From Blautia schinkii DSM 10518 (GTDB taxonomy: Bacteria > Bacillota > Clostridia > Lachnospirales > Lachnospiraceae), in the NCBI GenBank assembly GCA_000702025.1, contig JNKJ01000024.1:47106-111105 (forward strand): 64,000 nucleotides of DNA, read 5' to 3'. The stretch's first letter is position 1, and each line of letters opens with the position of its first letter. The translations under genes were made by a program, and so were the position numbers. Positions 56,607-64,000 of the stretch are shown piece by piece. The notes under the pieces are model-generated. The model saw only the letters and a program-made list of their open reading frames with translations. It did no database searches and was not told the origin of the DNA.

Positions 56607-58184
56607 ATGGCAATACTAAAGCACATAGCGAGTAAAAATGCAGATTATGGAGAAGCACAGCGTTATCTCATGTTTCAGTATGATGAGTATACTGGCAAAC
56701 CAATTCTTGATGAAAATGGCAGGCTGCTCCCCCGCAAAGAATATTATCTTGATGGGATAAACTGTGACCCGTTTGCTTTTGATTTGGAATGCAGGGAGCT
56801 AAATGCGCAGTACCATAAAAATCAAAACTATGATGACATCAAGTCCCACCACTACATTCTCAGCTTTGATCCAAAAGATATAGAAAATGGTCTGACCGGG
56901 GACCAGGCGCAAAAACTCGGAATGGAATACGCCAGAAAGAATTTCCCCGGACATCAAACGCTTGTCTGTACACATATGGACGGAAATAATGAGAGCGGCA
57001 ACATCCATGTACATATCATTATCAACAGCCTGCGGAAATTGGATGTAGAACGAGAGACTTTCATGGAGCGCCCCTGTGATTCCCGTGCAGGATACAAACA
57101 CCACTTGACAAAAGATTATCTCATTCATTTGAAACAATCCGTAATGGATATATGCCGCCGGGAACATCTTCATCAGGTTAATCTATTAGCACCTGCCGAG
57201 AAGAAAATCACAGAGCGGGAGTACCATGCCCGTCGCAGGGGACAGAGGGATTTAGACAAACATAATCAAAAAATGGTTTCAGAAGGCATCACACCACGAA
57301 AAACAAAATACCAGACTCAAAAAGATTATCTCCGGTCAGCGGTGGATGAAGCTGTCGCTTCCGCCTGTACTTTAGATGGATTTAAAAAACTGCTTAAAGA
57401 AAAATATCATATTACACTCAAGATCAGCCGTGGCCGTTTCAGTTATCTCCATCCGGAACGTAGCAAACCAATCACAGGACGAAGCCTGGGTACTCATTAT
57501 GATGAAAAATATCTGCTTCCGTTGTTTGAGAGAAATGTGAAGCATAGTGATGCTGCAGTGAAATCCGAACCTACTTTTGTTTTTATCAAATCCAATCTCC
57601 GCCTTGTGGTAGACCTGCAGCAATGCATCAAAGCACAACAAAACGCAGCTTATGCTCAACGTCTTAAGTTATCCAACTTACAACAGATGGCAAAGACCGT
57701 GGCCTATGTCCAGGAGCACGGGTACAATACACAGGAGGAACTGCTTAAAGCATTCACAGAAGCACATACACAAATGAATGATGCAAAAAAATCCCTGCGT
57801 TCCACTCAACAGCAAATAAAACATATTAATGAGAAGATCCATTACACTGGTCAATATCTGGCCAACAAATCTATTTACCGTCAATATATTCAATCGGCAA
57901 ATAAGAAAAAGTTCCGGGATGAGCATCAAACCGAGATTGTGCTGTACGAAACTGCACGTAAGATTTTAAAGGGACAATCCGGAAACACCAGATTACCTTC
58001 GATAAAAGTTCTAAAGGAAGAAAAAGAAAAACTCAATATTTTAAAAAACTCTCAATTACACGCTTATAAGGATATTCAGCGTTACCAAAATAAATTAAAG
58101 ACCGTATGTGCAAATGTAGATACTATCTTGAATGGAGGTAGTTCTATCCATTATGAGCCACAAAAGATCCATGATAAAACTTAA
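56607..58184 (+). CDS. MOB-family relaxase (MobA/VirD2-like)
   Basis: A 525-residue DNA-nicking relaxase. The N-terminal relaxase domain has Y-containing NADYGEAQRYLMFQYDE and the metal motif NIHVHIIIN (HxH, near residues 133-138). The C-terminal half is basic and coiled, as in mobilizable-element relaxases. ATG at 56607 is chosen, with GGAGG upstream, over an earlier in-frame start. It follows mobC, giving a mobilization module that depends on another element's secretion system. Confidence 0.88.
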   Translation: MAILKHIASKNADYGEAQRYLMFQYDEYTGKPILDENGRLLPRKEYYLDGINCDPFAFDLECRELNAQYHKNQNYDDIKSHHYILSFDPKDIENGLTGDQAQKLGMEYARKNFPGHQTLVCTHMDGNNESGNIHVHIIINSLRKLDVERETFMERPCDSRAGYKHHLTKDYLIHLKQSVMDICRREHLHQVNLLAPAEKKITEREYHARRRGQRDLDKHNQKMVSEGITPRKTKYQTQKDYLRSAVDEAVASACTLDGFKKLLKEKYHITLKISRGRFSYLHPERSKPITGRSLGTHYDEKYLLPLFERNVKHSDAAVKSEPTFVFIKSNLRLVVDLQQCIKAQQNAAYAQRLKLSNLQQMAKTVAYVQEHGYNTQEELLKAFTEAHTQMNDAKKSLRSTQQQIKHINEKIHYTGQYLANKSIYRQYIQSANKKKFRDEHQTEIVLYETARKILKGQSGNTRLPSIKVLKEEKEKLNILKNSQLHAYKDIQRYQNKLKTVCANVDTILNGGSSIHYEPQKIHDKT

Positions 58185-58249
58185 GGATCCGGAAATTATT
58201 TTACTGTAAAGCAAAGAAGTATGGTATTATAATAGACAGGTGATATTGA

Positions 58250-58402
58250 ATGAAAGAACCCAAAGCACAAGTAAGCATTACGATTGATGAGGACGTCTTG
58301 ATGCGTCTAAGACAGCTTTCAGAAGCGGATGAACGTAGTCTGAGTCAATATATTAACAGGATTTTAAAAGAACATATTAAACAGGTTAAAGAGAGGGAGT
58401 AA
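58250..58402 (+). CDS. Ribbon-helix-helix small protein
   Basis: A 50-residue protein with a basic beta strand (AQVSITIDEDV) followed by two helices (LMRLRQLSEADERSL / SQYINRILKEHI), the Arc/MetJ-like RHH fold, so probably a DNA-binding regulator of the mobilization module or an antitoxin. It begins with ATG at 58250 and ends 3 bp before the next start. Confidence 0.7.
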   Translation: MKEPKAQVSITIDEDVLMRLRQLSEADERSLSQYINRILKEHIKQVKERE

Positions 58403-58405
58403 AAA

Positions 58406-58636
58406 TTGCGGCTTGTAGAATTTTCAATTGAAGATAATGGTGTATTTTTAGAAATTGGCAAAACGTATAAGATCAATGAGTTTCAGTCGGCAAATTACTA
58501 CTATATGCTTGAAAACGCATGGGGGATGAGCCGGCCGATTCCTGCGAATCAGCGTTTAAAATCATCATGCGGCATTTTAAAAGAAAAAAAAGAGACTCTG
58601 ACGTCTAAATTAGCCATCTTAGAGTTTGATGAATGA
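58406..58636 (+). CDS. Small hypothetical protein paired with the RHH gene
   Basis: A 76-residue protein (RLVEFSIEDNGVFLEIGK..., NAWGMSRPIPANQRLKSSCG). Translation would start at TTG 58406, with GAGGGAG at the end of the preceding gene. No family recognised; its position directly after an RHH gene suggests a two-gene unit. Confidence 0.55.
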   Translation: MRLVEFSIEDNGVFLEIGKTYKINEFQSANYYYMLENAWGMSRPIPANQRLKSSCGILKEKKETLTSKLAILEFDE

Positions 58637-58682
58637 CTTGGGGATATTGTAAAATTAAAACGAGTAAATATCGTTCATTGAT

Positions 58683-58734
58683 GGGGGGAGGGCGCTGTTT
58701 CAGCAGACAATCATCTGCTGGATAACGTCCCCCG
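58683..58734. other. Hairpin between convergent genes
   Basis: An inner 7-bp stem CAGCAGA/TCTGCTG (58701-58707 with 58714-58720) is enclosed by G- and C-runs that can pair. No T-run follows in either direction, so its terminator role is uncertain. Confidence 0.5.
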
Positions 58735-58764
58735 CTCTAATTATTTCGGCCCGTATTCCATAGC

Positions 58765-59487
58765 TTAGCTCTGTATTTCAGTCTTTGCGCCCTGCTCACC
58801 TACCTCCGACTGTTTCAAATGCAGACGGTCTAAAACCGATATACGGTCCCCTATTATTCTAGGCTTAGGCAGAAGGGATGGTGTGTTTTCCTGTTTCTTC
58901 GTTTCTGATACAGCTAACCCCGAATTTAAATACGCTTTAATCTTCTCCTGGATTTCCTTATCAAATCCGTTGCTGACATGATCCACTACGAGTTTTCCAG
59001 TTTCATCCAGCACTACGTTTGCGGCGTCATTTCCATAAGTGGTATGTTCCATAAGAAAAAACTCTTTACCATTTATAACAATGTTGTCAAAGGCAAGCCA
59101 GGTACCTTCCTTACCCCCAATACAAAAATCTCTTGTATCAAAAGAAATAATAGCACTGGATGATATATTCCGGATAAATCCATGGATAACAGTAAATCCA
59201 TCCCTTTCCACATAATAAGAGGTGATTACTCCTGATTGATTTAAAACCATCACGTCACTCACACTGATAGAATGTCCGGTAAATATACGTGGAGTCTGTT
59301 TTTTTAAGCGTAACCGGATACTCTCTGACGTATCCCCAGGCAACATCCGTCCAATATATTTCTGTTCATAATTCTCATAGCGTATCTGGATTTTATTTTC
59401 CTGTAGAGTTTTATAAGAGCGGAACCGTATACCTCGGATTTCCGATGTCTGTTTAAGCTGATAAATAGCATATTGATTTATCTCCAT
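58765..59487 (-). CDS. YodL-domain / DUF4316-like mobile-element protein
   Basis: A 240-residue protein. The N-terminal YodL-type domain runs YAIYQLKQTSEIRGIRFRSY to GHSISVSDVMVLNQSG; the DUF4316-like part includes EFFLMEHTTYGNDAANVVLD and VDHVSNGFDKEI. Such proteins are common cargo of Firmicute integrative-conjugative elements; role unknown. It starts 3 bp after the large polyvalent gene. Confidence 0.82.
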   Translation of the reverse strand: MEINQYAIYQLKQTSEIRGIRFRSYKTLQENKIQIRYENYEQKYIGRMLPGDTSESIRLRLKKQTPRIFTGHSISVSDVMVLNQSGVITSYYVERDGFTVIHGFIRNISSSAIISFDTRDFCIGGKEGTWLAFDNIVINGKEFFLMEHTTYGNDAANVVLDETGKLVVDHVSNGFDKEIQEKIKAYLNSGLAVSETKKQENTPSLLPKPRIIGDRISVLDRLHLKQSEVGEQGAKTEIQS

Positions 59488-59490
59488 GAT

Positions 59491-62400
59491 TTATAATTCC
59501 TTTTCTACCTTTTTACGTTTTTGTGCCTTTTGGGCTTTATCCTTCTGTGCCTGTCTCTTTAACTTTGCCCGACATTCCCGCATGGTCTCTAGCACAGATT
59601 CCCGTTCTGTTCGTAAAGGCACTTGCTCCTTTTGCTTATATTGAGAAAGAAGATTTTCCAGATCAGCGACTGCTTGTTGCACCAGAGGACTTTCTTTATA
59701 GCGGGGTAGACCAAGCATATCCTTTGATAATACATCTGCTTTTAACAGTACATGGTCCCCGTCATATTTACTGCCATCCTCCAATCGGATACCGATTCCT
59801 TTGATTCCATTGATCCGCTCTACCGGGATCTTCTCATATAACTCGACAGCCTCCTGCAATGTCAGATTGTCATGATATTCGCCTAACACAGGATATTCCA
59901 AGCACTCAGCCACATAAAAACTAATCTTTTCATCCACTATTTCCGGCTCATTTACCATTTCGGCCCTGTTCTTCTCCTGGATCTGTCCTATCCTCTCCAG
60001 TAGCTTTTTTGCATCTTCTACAACATCTGGAAAATCATCCTTATTATCTGCTACGATCGTTTCCATCCAATCCCGGATATGGTCCATCTCTCCAGATTCA
60101 AGGCCTGAATATATCTTTGTCCTATGTCCTTCCCTGTTCTGGTCATCAACATACCTCTTCTGATCATAATGGAGTGAAAACTGTTCTATATCTGATGCAA
60201 GTTTCTGAAGCTCTTTAACATCCAGATACTTTTCCGCGTTCTCCATAAATTCTTCCAAAGACGCATCCTTATCTGTCATGATCGGTTTGATATCCAGGTG
60301 AAGTCCAGCCGCATTCAGGCCATTGTCATTTATCGCATTAAAAAAAACATCTTCACGTATATTTCCGGTATATAAAAGTACAACATCCACGTCAGAATCT
60401 TCCCTATACAATCCTTCCCTTGTCCGGCTGCCATAAACCCGGGCACCCAGAATCTTTACTTCATCTATTAATCCCCTTTCCTCAAGCTTCTCTATGCCAT
60501 AGTAATAAACCCCCTCTTCTATTTCTCCACGGGATAACCACCCGAGCGCCTCCTCCGCTCTGCTGCACTCTGATGTTGGTGTAAATTTGCCTTCCTTTAA
60601 CCTCTCTTTTTCCTTCAGCAAACTCAATTCCTTTAGTTCTTCCACATCAAATGGCTCACACACTAACTCGAATAGCTGTTCATCTTTCAAAACCCATCCC
60701 ACCGCTTCTTCCATAGTGGCTTCCGGGTTTTCATAAATATACCCCGTGACCTCATGAAAATCACTACCATAATCTATATAATTATAACCTTCTGGGATTT
60801 TTTGCACGTACACATACCCATAACCACAGATAAATGCAATCTCATCTTTGCCACTGTTCACCAGATCCTTTAAGGCCGTATAAGCTCTTAGTGGAAACGC
60901 TTCAGCACGCTCCACAGCCGATTGCAGTTCTTCCAGATCTACCACCCTGCAATCCTCAAAAGTCGCTTCCATATAGTGATCTAAAATATCTTCAAGTGCT
61001 TCCTTGATCGACAGATCTGGATTTGTATATACACCACCGTCCTGTTCAAGAAGATCCTCATTATATATAGTGTAATCGTACCCCCTACTGACCGTCTGGA
61101 TAATGATATGCTTATCTTTTACTTGATAGGCGATTTCCTGATCATGATTATCCAGGTAGAACTTTGTCCTCCGTACTGCATCCCGATATTCCGGCTCCCT
61201 CCATTTTCCATCTCTCGAAGCTTCTCCTATATCTACCACTGCATCCATTCCATTCCTGCATATTAAAAGGCTCACCCGTGATGACGGTTGTTCCCTGTTT
61301 TCTATCCCGAGTTCTTTATCTAAATGATTTGGGATCTTAGCATACGCCGTGATCGCTGAATCGAGATCGGCAAAATACTGATACTCCTGCTCTACTTTCA
61401 AGCCATCAGCTTTATTTAGTACATAATACCGAGCAATAAACGGCATTATCGTCTCTGTTTCCTGCTCCTTTTCCATATCCGCGGCTACTGTGAGATATTC
61501 TCTGATGGCTTCCAACGCACCGCCATCAAATCCGTTCCACAAATCTTCCGCCACCAGCGTACCTTCAGCATTGACGATAATCCCTGCCACAGAATCCGTA
61601 TACTCGTCACTTTCCATCAGATAAAAACTTTCGCCTCCATATGCCCGGGTTTCCTTGATATGCCAGCTCCCTGTATGTCCATCCACCTCAAGGCCGGATG
61701 TCCGCTCAGACACCTTGGTTTCTGTATCCTTGCTGACACTTTCTATTACCCGGTAGCGTTCCCATTCCCTTGCATCTATGCCAAACAGCCCTCCATCTTC
61801 CAAAATATCCTGTTCGGTATTCATTATGGTACGGCTCCCATCCGTATGAAGACTGTAGATATTTTCACCGGCCTGGTGTAGTTCTATAGCCCGCCCCATG
61901 TTGATGGGAAGTATTGCAGCATCATAATAACCGGCTTGGTGCATCTCTGACAGCCCAATACTGGCATCTGGAAGTGAAGCAATCTCTGCCAATGCATTTT
62001 CCCTCACTTCCTGATATTCCCCTCTATCCAGTGCCTCCATTGCCTCTTTCAGCTCCCATATAAGTGCTTTTGTATCTTTTATATCGTCAAACTTATAGGC
62101 ATAGTTCATGATTAGTTCCCGGTCCTTCTCGCTAAATATGATTTCACCGTATTCCGCCCTGTTGATCAGCAGTTCCGCCTGCTCCATGGTGGACAGTTGT
62201 GACGCGTCAGATACCCCGTTTTCATAATCATAAACAATATCATAAAAATTCACAGGATGCTCAACCATAAACCCTGCCGTGTCATACCACGGGATCAGCC
62301 TTGCGCCTTTAGCCTGAAGGAACCTGTCAATAGATGTTTCCCTGCTTTTTTTATACGATTCATGGTAATATCTCATCTCTGCCACAAGCTCCGGTTTCTC

Positions 62401-62538
62401 CATGTTTTCTATAACAAAATAAGATCTGCCTTCATCCGATGGAAGATTTAACTGCAATATCAGATCACTTTCCTCCAGATGTTCCTTTTCTGGCTGTTCC
62501 ATGATTTCATTTATCTCATTCTCTCTTTTTTTCTCCAT
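59491..62538 (-). CDS. Large polyvalent mobile-element protein with nucleotidyltransferase motif
   Basis: A 1015-residue acidic cytoplasmic protein of the large-polyvalent type carried by conjugative elements. Around 300-350 a DUF4316-like unit repeats that of the next gene (FYLMESDEYTDSVAGIIVN, EDLWNGFDGG). Two similar LPD-type units occur (about 370-400 and 880-930: AITAYAKIP / AVELYEKIP). At about 698-720 lies VYGSRTREGLYREDSDVDVV, a nucleotidyltransferase GS...DxD motif. The C-terminus is Lys-rich. GGAGG precedes the ATG. Possibly protects the element during transfer; unproven. Confidence 0.8.
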   Translation of the reverse strand: MEKKRENEINEIMEQPEKEHLEESDLILQLNLPSDEGRSYFVIENMEKPELVAEMRYYHESYKKSRETSIDRFLQAKGARLIPWYDTAGFMVEHPVNFYDIVYDYENGVSDASQLSTMEQAELLINRAEYGEIIFSEKDRELIMNYAYKFDDIKDTKALIWELKEAMEALDRGEYQEVRENALAEIASLPDASIGLSEMHQAGYYDAAILPINMGRAIELHQAGENIYSLHTDGSRTIMNTEQDILEDGGLFGIDAREWERYRVIESVSKDTETKVSERTSGLEVDGHTGSWHIKETRAYGGESFYLMESDEYTDSVAGIIVNAEGTLVAEDLWNGFDGGALEAIREYLTVAADMEKEQETETIMPFIARYYVLNKADGLKVEQEYQYFADLDSAITAYAKIPNHLDKELGIENREQPSSRVSLLICRNGMDAVVDIGEASRDGKWREPEYRDAVRRTKFYLDNHDQEIAYQVKDKHIIIQTVSRGYDYTIYNEDLLEQDGGVYTNPDLSIKEALEDILDHYMEATFEDCRVVDLEELQSAVERAEAFPLRAYTALKDLVNSGKDEIAFICGYGYVYVQKIPEGYNYIDYGSDFHEVTGYIYENPEATMEEAVGWVLKDEQLFELVCEPFDVEELKELSLLKEKERLKEGKFTPTSECSRAEEALGWLSRGEIEEGVYYYGIEKLEERGLIDEVKILGARVYGSRTREGLYREDSDVDVVLLYTGNIREDVFFNAINDNGLNAAGLHLDIKPIMTDKDASLEEFMENAEKYLDVKELQKLASDIEQFSLHYDQKRYVDDQNREGHRTKIYSGLESGEMDHIRDWMETIVADNKDDFPDVVEDAKKLLERIGQIQEKNRAEMVNEPEIVDEKISFYVAECLEYPVLGEYHDNLTLQEAVELYEKIPVERINGIKGIGIRLEDGSKYDGDHVLLKADVLSKDMLGLPRYKESPLVQQAVADLENLLSQYKQKEQVPLRTERESVLETMRECRAKLKRQAQKDKAQKAQKRKKVEKEL

Positions 62539-62589
62539 AATTACCTCCAGAAAAACATCCCGTCAGTAATCCTGCGGGATGTCAATGCT

Positions 62590-63681
62590 TTATAACTGCT
62601 GTTCCTGTTTTCTAGTCTGCCGCTGTCCGGCTTTTATCTTCTCAGTTATCCTCTCCTGTGCAATTTTCAGTTTTTCTTTCAAAAATGATCCGTCTATACA
62701 ACATGTGGTTTGGCATTCCCTGTTTTCTCTTCCGTCATAAGTGACTGTTTTGTCGGGCTGGTCTGCTACCTGCGCTGCATCATCCATTCCGATCGTATCT
62801 GGTGTTCCTTTTTCGTCCATGTTCAGAAGGGAATTTAATTCTGCCAGGCGTTCTGATTTCTCCGCCAATTCCTGCTCCTTGGGGAACGGTTTTGCCACTT
62901 CCTCTTTTGCGGCAGCCAGCTGATGCTGAAGCGTTTCCAGTTTCTGCTCTGTATCTGCTACTTTCTTTTCTATGCCGGCCAATGCATTGCTGATACGCTG
63001 GAGATTGCCAAGTATATCCTTGCCAATCTGAATCGTATAACTGCACTTTCTCTTTAACGTCAGCATATATACCTGGTTGAAGCTGTCAAACTCCGCTGAC
63101 ATAGCGAACCCATGGAAATCTCCTACATTTCCTGCGGTATGGACCGCCTTTAGCCCGGCACAGGCCACGATCAACGCTGTACCCGCCTCTTTACGGTCTG
63201 TGTAAACCTTTCCTCCAATGGTCATGGAAAAATCGTCTTTCTCCTTATGAAAAAGAGGTTTTACTGCCGCAGCATCGGAACGCAGTCCTTCAAGGCGCTC
63301 TTTCACCCCTGTGATCTGCATTGGATAATTCCGTGCGATATCTGTTTCCAGGCGGTATTTCTGGCTGGTATGGCTTGCTTTCATCAGCTTCAGCTTGCTG
63401 ACCTGGATATCCAGGTCCATCTTTTCCTTGATATAGGGATTGCCCGTTGCCAGGGCTTTGATCTCCGTATAGGATAATGCTGCATCATCCACATCCTCAC
63501 ATGCACGGACAGGTGATTTGCTCGTCATGATCTGGCTGATGAATTTCTGCTTGTTCTCCAATATCTGCCACATATACGCATCAAATGTATTTTCTGTTAC
63601 ATACCGGAAGATCTTAACTTTGGTGTTCTGGTTGCCCTGGCGCAGGATACGCCCTTCCTGCTGTTCCAGGTCTGATGGCTT
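62590..63681 (-). pseudogene. C-terminal exon of a mobile-element helicase, interrupted by a group II intron
   Basis: About 363 residues of the end of the giant SNF2-type helicase/methylase found in conjugative elements: KPSDLEQQEGRILRQGNQN (helicase motif VI region), YVTENTFDAYMWQILENKQK, TSKSPVRACEDVDDAALSYTE, then a coiled C-terminus. The coding sequence begins exactly where the group II intron ends; the upstream part of the gene lies beyond the window. Precise splicing would restore WKPSD, so the gene may still function as RNA. The longer open frame into the intron is not a real protein start. Confidence 0.82.
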
Positions 63682-63722
63682 GTCGAGTAGGTCAGCGGTA
63701 TTACTACCGCCTTCCCCTCTAA

Positions 63723-63756
63723 GAACCGTGCGTGAGAGTTTCCCCTCACACGGCTC
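63723..63756 (-). ncRNA. Group II intron domain V
   Basis: A 34-nt hairpin starting GAGCCGTGTG and ending CGCACGGTTC with a GAAA-type tip, preserving the AGC catalytic triad. This is the conserved ribozyme active-site domain. Confidence 0.9.
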
Positions 63757-63799
63757 AAGCAATTCAAAGCATCTACCAATATAGATGCCGGCTAGTCAA

Positions 63800-64000
63800 C
63801 TAACGGTTTTGTTTGTAACACTTATCATGCACAAGATAACGGACAGTCTGACCGCTTACTTTCTTTTCTCGTACATTCCATTGTGTTTCAGCAGTAATCT
63901 CTTGCCCACATATCGGACACTTCCTCTCCTGCTTATTCCACATATAAAGCAAAGATTTTCTCCCCTTGAGGGACATTAGCATCTTATACGTCATCCGTTC
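63800..64000 (-). CDS. Group II intron reverse transcriptase/maturase, C-terminal part
   Basis: Only the last 66 codons lie in the window. WNKQERKCPICGQEITAETQ is the zinc-binding start of the intron endonuclease region, and YLVHDKCYKQNR its end. The region reads NVREKKVSGQTV where HNH endonucleases have a His pair, so the endonuclease is probably a variant or inactive form. The product serves splicing and retrohoming of the intron around it. Confidence 0.83.
   Translation of the reverse strand, partial: ERMTYKMLMSLKGRKSLLYMWNKQERKCPICGQEITAETQWNVREKKVSGQTVRYLVHDKCYKQNR

Larger units (their letters stand above)
63682..64000 (-). mobile_element. Group II intron, 3' end (RT tail, domains V and VI)
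   Basis: The minus strand carries the end of a group II intron: the reverse-transcriptase C-terminus (63800-64000), a canonical domain V (63723-63756), and a domain VI-like hairpin around 63690-63716 with a bulged A in the GACC near the 3' end. The intron-exon junction is inferred at 63682/63681 from helicase homology. The rest lies right of the window. Confidence 0.88.

Noticed and set aside
62590..63762. Helicase protein starting at 63762 inside the intron
   Set aside because: The first 27 codons are intron domain V/VI sequence; true coding starts at the splice junction near 63681.

Overview
The window looks like chromosome of a gut-type anaerobic Firmicute, most likely a Lachnospiraceae member. 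This is inferred from gene content: YesN/YesM-type two-component genes, a multi-gene sugar ABC operon, a PPi-type phosphofructokinase, a surface protein with a KTGD-type C-terminal anchor, a CcpM-type peptide-maturation cluster, and mobile genes of the YodL/DUF6870/serine-recombinase kind. I cannot name the species.

Core part (1 to about 35.2 kb). A divergent Gfo/Idh oxidoreductase and AraC regulator open the window, followed by a superoxide-reductase-like gene. A carbohydrate locus follows: response regulator, short histidine kinase and a degenerate tandem ABC ATPase, then after a terminator an ATPase, permease and binding protein of a sugar/polyol importer, a zinc dehydrogenase and a DUF4432 epimerase-like protein. 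Next come a 1001-residue surface protein, an initiator tRNA with a consensus promoter, two small overlapping genes framed by a second copy of the tRNA 3' half, and an F-type ATP synthase operon (atpB-E-F-A-G-D-C, minus strand). That operon has no separate delta gene: a delta C-terminal domain is fused to the front of alpha. LysR, DUF2798 and esterase genes follow, then a three-gene MoxR-type AAA+/VWA operon, a PPi-phosphofructokinase, an NCS2 purine permease and a 5'-truncated subtilase.

Accessory part (about 35.2 to 64 kb). This mosaic holds an AAA-ATPase/PD-(D/E)XK protein, a broken HEPN/MNT pair, three overlapping large serine recombinases, transposase relics, and a strongly AT-rich peptide natural-product locus (43.9 to 51.2 kb). 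The locus contains radical SAM maturase CcpM, a TIGR04066-like protein, an acyl-carrier-like protein lacking the carrier serine, four Cys-rich precursors, an S8 peptidase and an ABC exporter. To its right are a BlaI/M56 pair with a small exported peptide, a mobilization module (frameshifted mobC, MOB relaxase, ribbon-helix-helix protein), and the end of an integrative-conjugative-type element: YodL/DUF4316 protein, a 1015-residue polyvalent protein with an embedded nucleotidyltransferase motif, and a helicase gene split by a group II intron whose 3' end lies in the window.

How parts work together. The two-component/degenerate-ATPase cassette probably controls the adjacent importer. In the peptide locus the maturase, TIGR04066-like protein and carrier-like protein would act on the four precursors, with the S8 protease and exporter releasing the products. 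The most unusual items are the delta-alpha ATP synthase fusion, the four-precursor CcpM cluster, the degenerate ATPase, and a consensus promoter that runs directly into a terminator at 24.3 kb.
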